From positions 1 through 33,408 of the forward strand of contig CAJATL010000113.1 in NCBI GenBank assembly GCA_903944895.1: DNA of 33,408 nucleotides, read 5' to 3'. Position 1 is the stretch's first letter. Each line of letters begins with the position of its first letter. Both the position numbers and the translations under genes were made by a program. The notes under the pieces are model-generated. The model was not told the DNA's origin, ran no database searches, and saw only the letters and a program-made list of their open reading frames with translations. The DNA comes from an uncultured Bacteroidota bacterium (GTDB lineage: Bacteria; Bacteroidota; Bacteroidia; Bacteroidales; 4484-276). Below are positions 23,231-30,936 of the stretch, one piece after another.

Positions 23231-24847
23231 ATGAAAGACAAATTGAAGGACGAAGTGTTTAATTGTAAAGGATTTAAACTAATCTCTCTTGAATTGATTA
23301 ATAATACTCTAATGAGTAAGGGTAACCTGTTTTACAATTTCATTGAATCAGCGGATAAGCAAAACGAAATTTATACAACCGTTTTAATTGGAGCTAATGG
23401 AACAGGAAAAAGTAATTTGTTCCGAATAATAATCGAATTATTCAAAGAGTTAAATGATTTGGCCAAAGGTAAAACGTATTCAAGTAATGTCGATGGAAGT
23501 TTTAATTTGAAATATTCGCTGAATGGAGATATTTATGAATACACCAACATACCTGAAAGAGGTAAGTTTATGGACTTTGTTGTTTCGAATAAAGGTACCA
23601 AAACCCACTTAATGAAAAATGGGAACAGAATTGCTTTTCATGAAGCGATGTTTCCAATTGCAATAGTAGCTAACTCCATTTCCTTGACAGATAAATACCC
23701 GTTTTACAGAAAAGACACTACAAATGAAGGAGAAAAGGTAGACACTTTTTTGCAATACAAATATTTGGGAGTTAGAAATGTAGCACAAAATGCAAGTACC
23801 CGTGCATATGTGCGTAGAACCGTTGAATTCATTGTTCAGGAATATCAATCTGACGCTTTTAGAAATGGCTTAGTAAGAGCACTAAATTTTTTGGGTCTTG
23901 AAAAAGAGATTGAGATTTTTTACTACACATCAAATTCATCTAGATTTTTTAATGGGAATTTAAGTCCTGAAGGATTAGCTGTTTATTTTGATGAGATAAA
24001 TAAAAAATATCCTACACCAGAGAGCAATCCCCCATTTAAGTTAAACCACTATTTAAAGATTAAAGAAGACAAAAAGATTCTCTTCAATATTTGCAGTTTT
24101 TGTAATATGCTTTTTGATGAAAAGCGCGTCTTAAAATCAGATATCAAACACAGCATTTCCCGCAAAATAATATATAATTTATTTGATAAAAATTCCTTTG
24201 AGCAACTAAATAATGAGTTCTCACTAATTGAGCACTTGAGGCAATTAGGAATGATATCAGTACCGGAAATCAAGCTTAAAAGACAAGAGGGATATTCATT
24301 GCAGGAGAGCAGTTCAGGAGAATACCATTTTTTCTCATCAATGGTTGGTTTAATGTCAACTGTAAAAATGAATAGTTTAGTTTTTATTGATGAACCGGAA
24401 ATTAGTTTACACCCAAATTGGCAAATGAAATATCTTTCGTTCATTAGAGAATTGTTTGCTGATCCTGAGTATGCTACTTCCCATATCATAGTTGCAACTC
24501 ATTCACATTTTTTAATATCAGATTTAAAAGGAGAAAGTTCAAAAATTATTGGATTGAAAATGGCAAATGGATTTATAGAAACTGTTGCATTACCAAAAGA
24601 TATAGACACCTTCGGTTGGTCAGCTGAAGAGGTTTTATATTCCATTTTCAATGTCAGATCTACTAGAAACTCATTCCTTGAATACGACTTAACTAAACTA
24701 GTAACCATGGTTAATCGGAATTCAAAAGATTATGCGGAAATTGAAAGAATTTTAAAAAAAATATCGACACTAGTATTAAGTGACAATGATCCTCTTAAAA
24801 TATTAAAAGAGAAAGCACAAAATTATTTGGAACAAAACAATGCTTAA
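23231..24847 (+). CDS. AAA ATPase of the OLD/AAA_21 type, Septu PtuA-like
   Basis: 538 residues. An ABC/SMC-like ATPase: Walker A LIGANGTGKSN at 52-62, a signature-like SSSGE at 360-364, Walker B SLVFIDEPEISLHPNW at 382-397 and the H-loop region IVATHSHFLIS at 420-430. No Toprim or C-terminal nuclease domain is visible, which argues against OLD/Gabija GajA. The gene overlaps the HNH-nuclease gene by 8 bp. An AAA_15/21 ATPase coupled to an HNH protein is the layout of Septu (PtuA-PtuB), where the ATPase controls the nuclease. The helical middle (about 190-345) may mediate assembly. Assignment to Septu is by architecture, not by alignment. Confidence 0.8.
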   Translation: MKDKLKDEVFNCKGFKLISLELINNTLMSKGNLFYNFIESADKQNEIYTTVLIGANGTGKSNLFRIIIELFKELNDLAKGKTYSSNVDGSFNLKYSLNGDIYEYTNIPERGKFMDFVVSNKGTKTHLMKNGNRIAFHEAMFPIAIVANSISLTDKYPFYRKDTTNEGEKVDTFLQYKYLGVRNVAQNASTRAYVRRTVEFIVQEYQSDAFRNGLVRALNFLGLEKEIEIFYYTSNSSRFFNGNLSPEGLAVYFDEINKKYPTPESNPPFKLNHYLKIKEDKKILFNICSFCNMLFDEKRVLKSDIKHSISRKIIYNLFDKNSFEQLNNEFSLIEHLRQLGMISVPEIKLKRQEGYSLQESSSGEYHFFSSMVGLMSTVKMNSLVFIDEPEISLHPNWQMKYLSFIRELFADPEYATSHIIVATHSHFLISDLKGESSKIIGLKMANGFIETVALPKDIDTFGWSAEEVLYSIFNVRSTRNSFLEYDLTKLVTMVNRNSKDYAEIERILKKISTLVLSDNDPLKILKEKAQNYLEQNNA

Positions 24848-25442
24848 TATAAATACAAAAATAACACTTTCAACAGAGAGCGAATGTTATATACAAACGC
24901 TCAAGTCAAGACAAGGCGGTAACTTTACCCAAGCTTCTTGGGGCATGATTAGGAATTCGGTCAAGAATGAAATATCTGGAAAGTTGTTTGCAAATCAAGG
25001 CTTAAAGTGCGTCTTTTGTGAAAGGTATTTAATAGGTCTTGGTCATGAGATGGATCATTTTGCTCACAAGGGAGACTACCCTGAATTTACTTTTTCCCCT
25101 GAGAATATATTCTACTCATGCAAGTCTTGTAATTCACCGGAGCGGAAAGGTCAAAAAAATACTATTGATGTAAAAAAGCCTGTGTACAATAGATGTACTT
25201 TTTTAATAGTTCACCCTTTTTTTAACGATCCGACAATTGAAATAATATTTACTGACCATGATAGAATATATTTTGATAGGGTAAAGTGCACTCAACTTGG
25301 AAAAAATACGATAGATTTTTTCAGGTGGGATGATTTACTTTACTCCACAATCCGTTCAAGAACCTTAATAAATGAGAGATTGAACCCACTAACCAGCCAA
25401 GAAGAAATCGCACTTATTCAACTATCAATAGCTTACAAATAA
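24840..25442 (+). CDS. HNH endonuclease, Septu PtuB-like
   Basis: 200 residues. The HNH/zinc motif set is complete: CVFC (Cys57, Cys60), GLGHEMDHF (His69, Glu70, Asp72, His73), SPENIFYSCKSCNSPERKG (Asn89, Cys94, Cys97, Asn98, Lys103). This is the CxxC...HExDH...N...CxxCN arrangement found in PtuB-type nucleases and retron-associated HNH effectors. The ATG lies inside the 3' end of the AAA gene (8-bp overlap), and its TAA shares a base with the hsdM ATG (TAATG), so AAA, HNH and hsdM are translated as a coupled series. It would cleave nucleic acid on phage sensing. Confidence 0.85.
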   Translation: MLNINTKITLSTESECYIQTLKSRQGGNFTQASWGMIRNSVKNEISGKLFANQGLKCVFCERYLIGLGHEMDHFAHKGDYPEFTFSPENIFYSCKSCNSPERKGQKNTIDVKKPVYNRCTFLIVHPFFNDPTIEIIFTDHDRIYFDRVKCTQLGKNTIDFFRWDDLLYSTIRSRTLINERLNPLTSQEEIALIQLSIAYK

Positions 25443-26938
25443 TGAGTAACAACACCTCAAGTATAGTCTCCAAAGTCTGGTCTTTCTGTAATCCGCTTCG
25501 TGATGTTGGCGTAGGTTACGGTGATTATTTGGAACAGCTTACCTACCTGCTGTTTTTAAAAATGGCCGATGAATACAGCAAACCGCCCTATAATCGTAAG
25601 CTGAACATTCCAAAGGAATACAACTGGGAAAGCTTAACGGAACTAAAAGGGGCAGCCCTGGAAATCCATTATGTAACCTTGCTTCGTGAGTTAAGCACGC
25701 AAAAAGGAATATTGGGTCAGATTTTTACCAAGAGCCAGAATAAAATTCAGGACCCTGCCATGTTAGCGAAGATCATTGACATGATTGACAGCGAACAATG
25801 GCTGGTGATGGGTGCCGATGTGAAAGGCGATATTTATGAAAAACTGCTGGAACAAAATGCACAGGATGTAAAAAGCGGGGCAGGCCAGTATTTCACCCCA
25901 CGTCCATTGATCCGTGCTATGGTGGAATGTGTTCAGCCGCAACCCATGAAAACCATTGCAGACCCAGCTTGTGGAACAGGCGGTTTCTTTTTGGCTGCTT
26001 ACGATTTCCTGGTTTCAAACAACAAACTGGATAAAGAGCAAAACAAGTTTATCAAGCTTCAAACCTTTTTCGGGAACGAAATAGTTGCCGGAACCAGGCG
26101 ATTAGCCTTGATGAACATGTTTCTGCACAACATTGGCGACATCGACAGCGATAATTTCATTTCTCCTGCCGATGCCCTGATTGCTGCCTCACCAATTACC
26201 TATGATTATGTACTGGCTAATCCGCCATTTGGGAAAAAGAGCAGTCAGACTTTTACCAACGATGAAGGCGAACAGGAAAAGGACGATTTAACTTACAACC
26301 GTCAGGATTTCTGGGCGACCACCAGCAACAAGCAACTGAATTTTGTCCAGCATATCCGCACCATGCTCAAAACAACCGGCCTCGCTGCCGTTGTTGTTCC
26401 CGATAATGTTTTGTTCGAAGGTGGAGCCGGTGAAACAGTCCGGAAAAAGTTGATGGAAACAACCGACCTGCATACTATTTTGCGTCTGCCAACCGGAATA
26501 TTTTACGCCCAGGGTGTAAAAGCAAATGTTATTTTCTTCGACAACAAACCTGCCAGTAAAGACCCATGGACAAAGGAAATCTGGGTGTATGATTATCGGA
26601 CAAACATTCATCATACACTCAAGAAAAATCCCTTAAAACTGGACGATTTAAAAGATTTCATCATTTGCTATAATCCTGCAAACCGGTTTAAGCGAAAAGA
26701 AACTTTTAACGCTGAAACCAATCCGGAAGGTCGTTGGAGAAAATTTGCCTATGAAGAAATAATCGCCAGAGACAAAACAAGCCTTGACATTACCTGGCTA
26801 AAAGACAAATCACTTGCTGACCTCGACAACCTGCCTGACCCGGATGTGATTGCGGAAGAAATCATCGAAAATTTGGAAGCAGGCCTCGAGAGTTTCAGAG
26901 AAATAATGATAAAGTTGAGTTCAAAAGGAGCGGTTTAG
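25442..26938 (+). CDS. hsdM: type I restriction-modification system, adenine methyltransferase subunit M
   Basis: 498 residues, normal length. N-terminal HsdM_N region (about 1-130, starting VWSFCNPLRDVGVGYGDYLE), then the N6-adenine methyltransferase core: AGQYFTPRPLIRAM near 147-160, motif I DPACGTGGFFLAAYD at 174-188 and motif IV NPPFGKKSS at 260-268. It would methylate the target chosen by HsdS and form the M2S trimer needed for restriction. It is the last hsd gene, separated from hsdR-hsdS by about 4.8 kb of nested genes. The start overlaps the HNH stop by one base. Its first 25 codons have a diverged relic copy at 23019. Confidence 0.96.
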   Translation: MSNNTSSIVSKVWSFCNPLRDVGVGYGDYLEQLTYLLFLKMADEYSKPPYNRKLNIPKEYNWESLTELKGAALEIHYVTLLRELSTQKGILGQIFTKSQNKIQDPAMLAKIIDMIDSEQWLVMGADVKGDIYEKLLEQNAQDVKSGAGQYFTPRPLIRAMVECVQPQPMKTIADPACGTGGFFLAAYDFLVSNNKLDKEQNKFIKLQTFFGNEIVAGTRRLALMNMFLHNIGDIDSDNFISPADALIAASPITYDYVLANPPFGKKSSQTFTNDEGEQEKDDLTYNRQDFWATTSNKQLNFVQHIRTMLKTTGLAAVVVPDNVLFEGGAGETVRKKLMETTDLHTILRLPTGIFYAQGVKANVIFFDNKPASKDPWTKEIWVYDYRTNIHHTLKKNPLKLDDLKDFIICYNPANRFKRKETFNAETNPEGRWRKFAYEEIIARDKTSLDITWLKDKSLADLDNLPDPDVIAEEIIENLEAGLESFREIMIKLSSKGAV

Positions 26939-27088
26939 GATAATGAATAGTGTTATTGATTTATGCTTAATAATAACAATCATAAAATGTGCAGTAAAAA
27001 GCCATCGACACCGTATTGAAACAGGAGGAGTTGCTGGCGGATAGTTTGGTAGGTTAGCAGGAAAAAAATAATTTAAGCAGAGGAAATA

Positions 27089-27442
27089 ATGAACATATTA
27101 AAACCAGATAACTATCAGGAGAAAATAAATTCATATTCAAAAGCGGACTGGGCTCCACTCCTTGATTTAATTCCGGAAATTGAAAAAACGGAGAAGTTTG
27201 ATGAGACACCTGAAATAGATTATCTCCCTCAGAACTACCGCATCCGTTACACCATCCATCCCGAGGCACGCAAGGAAATCATCAGACGCCTCCTCGAACT
27301 CAACCACAAAATCCATGAGGAGGAAGTGAAGGCGGGCTTGTGGGAAAAGAAGAAAACGCCATCCAAGAAAGTTTTAAAAAATTATGAGGTTAACGAGCCG
27401 GAGGTTGGGTATGGGGATTTGTTTGGTGGGAAGGTGGATTAG
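27089..27442 (+). CDS. small protein of unknown function downstream of hsdM
   Basis: 117 residues, no signal peptide. The N-terminal part is acidic (YSKADWAPLLDLIPEIEKTE). The middle reads IHPEARKEIIRRLLELNHKI, a phrase resembling the C-terminal tail of Eco57I-like/COG1002 methylase-endonucleases, where a helix with LLxLNHxxxxEE recurs. The end is Lys- and Gly-rich (EVGYGDLFGGKVD). It lies 150 bp after hsdM in the same direction and is the last gene of the defence run. It could be an accessory subunit or a displaced tail of a former type IIG enzyme; neither is proven. Codon use at the 3' end (CTCCTCGAACTCAACC) is more GC-rich than in its neighbours. Confidence 0.6.
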   Translation: MNILKPDNYQEKINSYSKADWAPLLDLIPEIEKTEKFDETPEIDYLPQNYRIRYTIHPEARKEIIRRLLELNHKIHEEEVKAGLWEKKKTPSKKVLKNYEVNEPEVGYGDLFGGKVD

Positions 27443-27882
27443 TTAAATTATCGAACGACCCTGGTTTTCCATACCACACCGACACACATTAATCAAACAA
27501 ACGATCGCCCATTCTTTCTTCCTTCATTCCTAAAGCATCATCAGGCTGCTTTCTGAAAAATCAGGATAGCAATGATAGCTGTTTTCTGATTTAGCCTTTT
27601 TCTTTAGTTTTCGGCTTTGTTTAATTCTTTTTTCCGGGTAATTTTGATCAAATTATTTAGAATGAAAATAAATTTCGCCAAATGCGAAAACACGTTCCTT
27701 CGATATAAGCATACGTTCCTTCGATATAAGCATACGTTCCTTCAAGATATCGAACATTTTTGGTTTTTCCGGATTTCGCAAAAATCCAATTTTTTCGATA
27801 GAATATTTTGAAAATTCAAATTACTTTTCTAATTTTATCCTTTAGTAACTACTAACTTAATTACGAGGATATTACAAAATAA
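27443..27882. other. gene-poor AT-rich spacer at the probable right margin of the element
   Basis: About 440 bp with no convincing gene. It contains an imperfect hairpin (AAATCAG 27558-27564 with CTGATTT 27586-27592) and a short tandem repeat at 27692-27752. The right attachment site of the integrative element may lie here or just beyond, but I find no copy of it on the left. Confidence 0.45.
27692..27752 (+). repeat. 21-bp tandem repeat, two and a half copies
   Basis: ACGTTCCTTCGATATAAGCA + T is repeated exactly at 27692-27712 and 27713-27733, and a third unit starting ACGTTCCTTC at 27734 diverges after 10 bases. The period is a multiple of three, so a 64-codon frame (27617-27811) reads through it as HTFLRYK repeats. 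I do not regard that frame as a gene. Confidence 0.8.
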
Positions 27883-28179
27883 ATGGAAAAAAGCGGCGTA
27901 TTTTTTTATCTCCATCAAAATGGAGCTTTATTTAGGTTTTATGTTTACGATTCTTTTGTAAATAAATTCATAAAAAAATTTACCTGCAAAAGGTACCGCA
28001 CTAAAATAGCATTCGCTACTCCAAAGATTGATGCACTAGATTCTATTTTTCAAATATTTAGTAAACAACAGACTAACTTTTGTAATTCAGATACTTACTA
28101 CTATGAAACATTCAAAATATTCAACCCGGTTTATGTGATGCAAAATGTTCTAAACGATTATCGGCATTTTTTAGGGTAG
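27883..28179 (+). CDS. possible small hypothetical protein
   Basis: 98 residues from an ATG after a long AT-rich spacer, rich in Phe, Tyr and Lys (VFFYLHQNGALFRFYVYDSF). No signal peptide, domain, promoter or Shine-Dalgarno sequence is recognisable, and the composition is close to what random AT-rich DNA gives. It is listed because nothing else occupies this interval. Confidence 0.25.
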   Translation: MEKSGVFFYLHQNGALFRFYVYDSFVNKFIKKFTCKRYRTKIAFATPKIDALDSIFQIFSKQQTNFCNSDTYYYETFKIFNPVYVMQNVLNDYRHFLG

Positions 28180-28330
28180 CCAATTTTTTATCACAATTAA
28201 TACATCGTTAGTAAATACCTCAGCTATGACTAAAAATGACTTTACAAAAAAGACGCAACGAATTTTAAATTAATAAGGTTTTCCTTCAATTACTGCCATG
28301 TAAAAAATTAACAAATTAAATTTTAGTGCT

Positions 28331-30913
28331 ATGAAAAACAATTATTTGACCTTGGTTTTTATTTGTTTGAGCATTCACTTAAGTCTTTTTAGCCAAAGCA
28401 CCGGAAAAGGTTTTGGAGATGTGATTTGTACGGTTTCAACCGACAAAGAAATCTACATAGTTGGTGAAAATGTTGAAATTACAGTTCAGTTATTCAATAG
28501 CGGCAACGAAACTGTTACCATAATTTTTCCTTATGCTTGTTTGATCAATTATATCATTGATTATAATTACAACCATTTAGAAGGAATGTTATGTGCCGCG
28601 ATGTTAACTGAGATTGTTCTTGCACCAGGACAGAGTTTCCAGGAATCCCTGATTCATACCCCGTCGCAATACATACTCGGTCTGGGGGTTCACAATATTG
28701 ATGGCATGACTGAATCTCCACCGTATTTTTCTTCCATTACGTCAATTTCTGTAGTCGAGGAAATTCAGGGAACCACACTTTTCACCGAAACCTTTGAAAC
28801 CTACACCCCCAATCAACAGCTTTGTGGCCAGAACAATACACTTTGGAAACCCTGGAGCGGAATTCCCGGGACTACGATGGATCCTTTTGTGAAGAATAAC
28901 AATCCACGTTCTGGCAATAATTCTTTATTGATAGAAGGTTTAAATGATGCAGTACTTCTGCTTGGAGATAAAAGTAGCGGCAGGTATTCCGCTTCTTTTT
29001 ACCTGTTTGTTCCAGCAGGTTTTACAGCATATTACAATCTCCTTTCGGGATATACTGATGCAATACAACCCAGCATAAACGGTCAGGTGTATTTTGATTT
29101 GGCAGGTCAATGCAGAATTGATGCAGGAATAGCAAATGCAGCTACATTCAGCTATAATTACAACCAATGGATTTTTATCGAAAACATTGTTGATATTGAT
29201 TCGGACAGCGCATGGATAAAAGTGGATGGCATACAAAAAGTCGCCTGGAAATGGAGCAAAGGGGCAGGAGTTACCAACCAGTGGACTGTGCGCCAATGGT
29301 CTGGGATTGATTTTTATGCCTGGAATGCTACTGGAACACCCAAATATTATCTCGACGACATTAGCTTTGAAATACTCGAAACACCAGCTTCGGCACTGGT
29401 AACACCAGCTGATTTGCATTTTTATTCCCCTGATTCCTTAACCCGGTCTTTCCTGATCGAAAATACCGGGCAAAGCCCCCTTTCATACGAAATTACCTCC
29501 GAGTACTATTTTCCAAATCTAATTTTTCCAACAAAAAAACAAACACTTGTTTCAGAGTTACCTATCGAAAGTCCTTATTCTGATGAAAAGCTTAAGAAGG
29601 ACGATCCCGGATATTTATCCGCCGCCTGCAACCGTGAACCAATCGAATTTACTGATGAATTAAGGGAAAACCCAATCGTACATTTTGATGGCAATAACAT
29701 CGGAAGATTAGGTTTCTCAGCTTCATCCACCCAGCAGATAGCAGTAAGGTTTCCTTATAACCGCCTGGGCGAATATGTTGGGAGGAAGTTGGAAGCGGTA
29801 CATATTTTTGTACGCGACCTGCCGATAAATACATCAATAATAGTTTGTCGTAATAGATGGGATGTCATCAATAGCCCTGGTGATACGCTTTGTATTGAAA
29901 GTTTTGTGCCACTGGCTAACCAATGGAACACCATAAGCCTGAATATACCAGATGCTGAAATGCAAAAAATTTGGGATAGCGAAGAAATCTGGGTAATTTT
30001 CAAGCATACACAAATTTCAACAGGCAGATCCATAGGTTTTGACGGTGGCCCATCAAATTCTGATGGCAGTTGGTATTTATCAGGTAACGAGTGGAAGCAG
30101 TTTTACAAGTTATATCCAAATTATTGCTTCAACTGGAACATCAGGCTCGAATTGTCAGGCGACCAGGCTTTTGACTGGCTTAAATGTGAAAATTCACAAG
30201 GCATTATCAGTCCAGGCAGTAGTCAAATTATTTCTGCTACAGCTAATGCTGACTCTCTAATTTACAATGTCTCACACTATCCGGCTCATATTAATTTTCA
30301 TTCAAATGATCCCTCCTCACCTCTACAAATCAGATCAGCATGGTTTACTGTTTGCGATTCTATCCAAATACCTTTAAAGATGGGTTGGAATCTTATTTCA
30401 ACCATCATTAACCCAATTAATAATTCACCTGAAATTGTATTTCAAGATGCAATTGATAATAATTCACTGGAGGTTGTTACAGGGTATGTTAACCAGCAGG
30501 GAGTTTTCTTTGATCCTGATGGTCCTCCATTTTTGAACACGCTCACCACTATTAATAGTGAAGCAGGTTATTGGGTAAAAGTTAACCAGGATACCGAAAT
30601 AAAGATTTATGGTGGATGGGGGGATGGTTGGAATTGGTGGCCACCTGAGGTATTTCTGACTGCCGGATGGAACCTGGTTGGATGTAAATATTTTTATTCT
30701 CCGTTAACTCCTGAAGTAGCATTTGAAAACCTAATTTTTGAAGGGGTTTTACAAACAGTGACTTCATATAATGAGGGTGGTCTCTTTTTCGATCCAAACG
30801 GATTACCATTTTTAAACACCCTTACCGAAGTTAACAACGGCTTTGGCTATTGGGTAAAAGTGACAACAGATTGTTTTTGGTATCCCTCGAATCCTTTATT
30901 TCAAGGTAAATAA
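28331..30913 (+). CDS. large secreted multidomain protein with two C-terminal GWNL repeats
   Basis: 860 residues. A signal peptide (MKNNYLTLVFICLSIHLSLF then SQ) is followed by a BsuPI-like beta domain (about 35-135: VSTDKEIYIVGENVEITVQL, PGQSF), a LamG/concanavalin-like region (about 155-350: FTETFETYTPNQQ, ending YYLDDISFEI) and an Ig-like stretch starting ALVTPADLHFYSPDSL. At the C-terminus are two copies of a module of about 80 residues. The first starts MGWNLISTI, has GVFFDPDGPPFLNTL and ends GYWVKV. The second starts TAGWNLVGCKYF, has LFFDPNGLPFLNTL and ends GYWVKV. The same module occurs twice in the next gene. No T9SS C-terminal domain is obvious. Probably a cell-surface or secreted adhesin-like protein; the function is unknown. 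Confidence 0.75.
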   Translation: MKNNYLTLVFICLSIHLSLFSQSTGKGFGDVICTVSTDKEIYIVGENVEITVQLFNSGNETVTIIFPYACLINYIIDYNYNHLEGMLCAAMLTEIVLAPGQSFQESLIHTPSQYILGLGVHNIDGMTESPPYFSSITSISVVEEIQGTTLFTETFETYTPNQQLCGQNNTLWKPWSGIPGTTMDPFVKNNNPRSGNNSLLIEGLNDAVLLLGDKSSGRYSASFYLFVPAGFTAYYNLLSGYTDAIQPSINGQVYFDLAGQCRIDAGIANAATFSYNYNQWIFIENIVDIDSDSAWIKVDGIQKVAWKWSKGAGVTNQWTVRQWSGIDFYAWNATGTPKYYLDDISFEILETPASALVTPADLHFYSPDSLTRSFLIENTGQSPLSYEITSEYYFPNLIFPTKKQTLVSELPIESPYSDEKLKKDDPGYLSAACNREPIEFTDELRENPIVHFDGNNIGRLGFSASSTQQIAVRFPYNRLGEYVGRKLEAVHIFVRDLPINTSIIVCRNRWDVINSPGDTLCIESFVPLANQWNTISLNIPDAEMQKIWDSEEIWVIFKHTQISTGRSIGFDGGPSNSDGSWYLSGNEWKQFYKLYPNYCFNWNIRLELSGDQAFDWLKCENSQGIISPGSSQIISATANADSLIYNVSHYPAHINFHSNDPSSPLQIRSAWFTVCDSIQIPLKMGWNLISTIINPINNSPEIVFQDAIDNNSLEVVTGYVNQQGVFFDPDGPPFLNTLTTINSEAGYWVKVNQDTEIKIYGGWGDGWNWWPPEVFLTAGWNLVGCKYFYSPLTPEVAFENLIFEGVLQTVTSYNEGGLFFDPNGLPFLNTLTEVNNGFGYWVKVTTDCFWYPSNPLFQGK

Positions 30914-30936
30914 GCTATAATAAAACAGTAATAATT

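Noticed and set aside
26998-27057. Short frame AIDTVLKQEELLADSLVG after hsdM, resembling a subunit tail
   Set aside because: It has no start codon, is only 19 codons and cannot be assigned; it may be another decay product of a former hsd gene but the evidence is too thin.
27617-27811. 64-codon frame containing HTFLRYK repeats
   Set aside because: The repeat is a DNA-level 21-bp tandem duplication that happens to keep frame; composition is AT-rich and there is no start signal.
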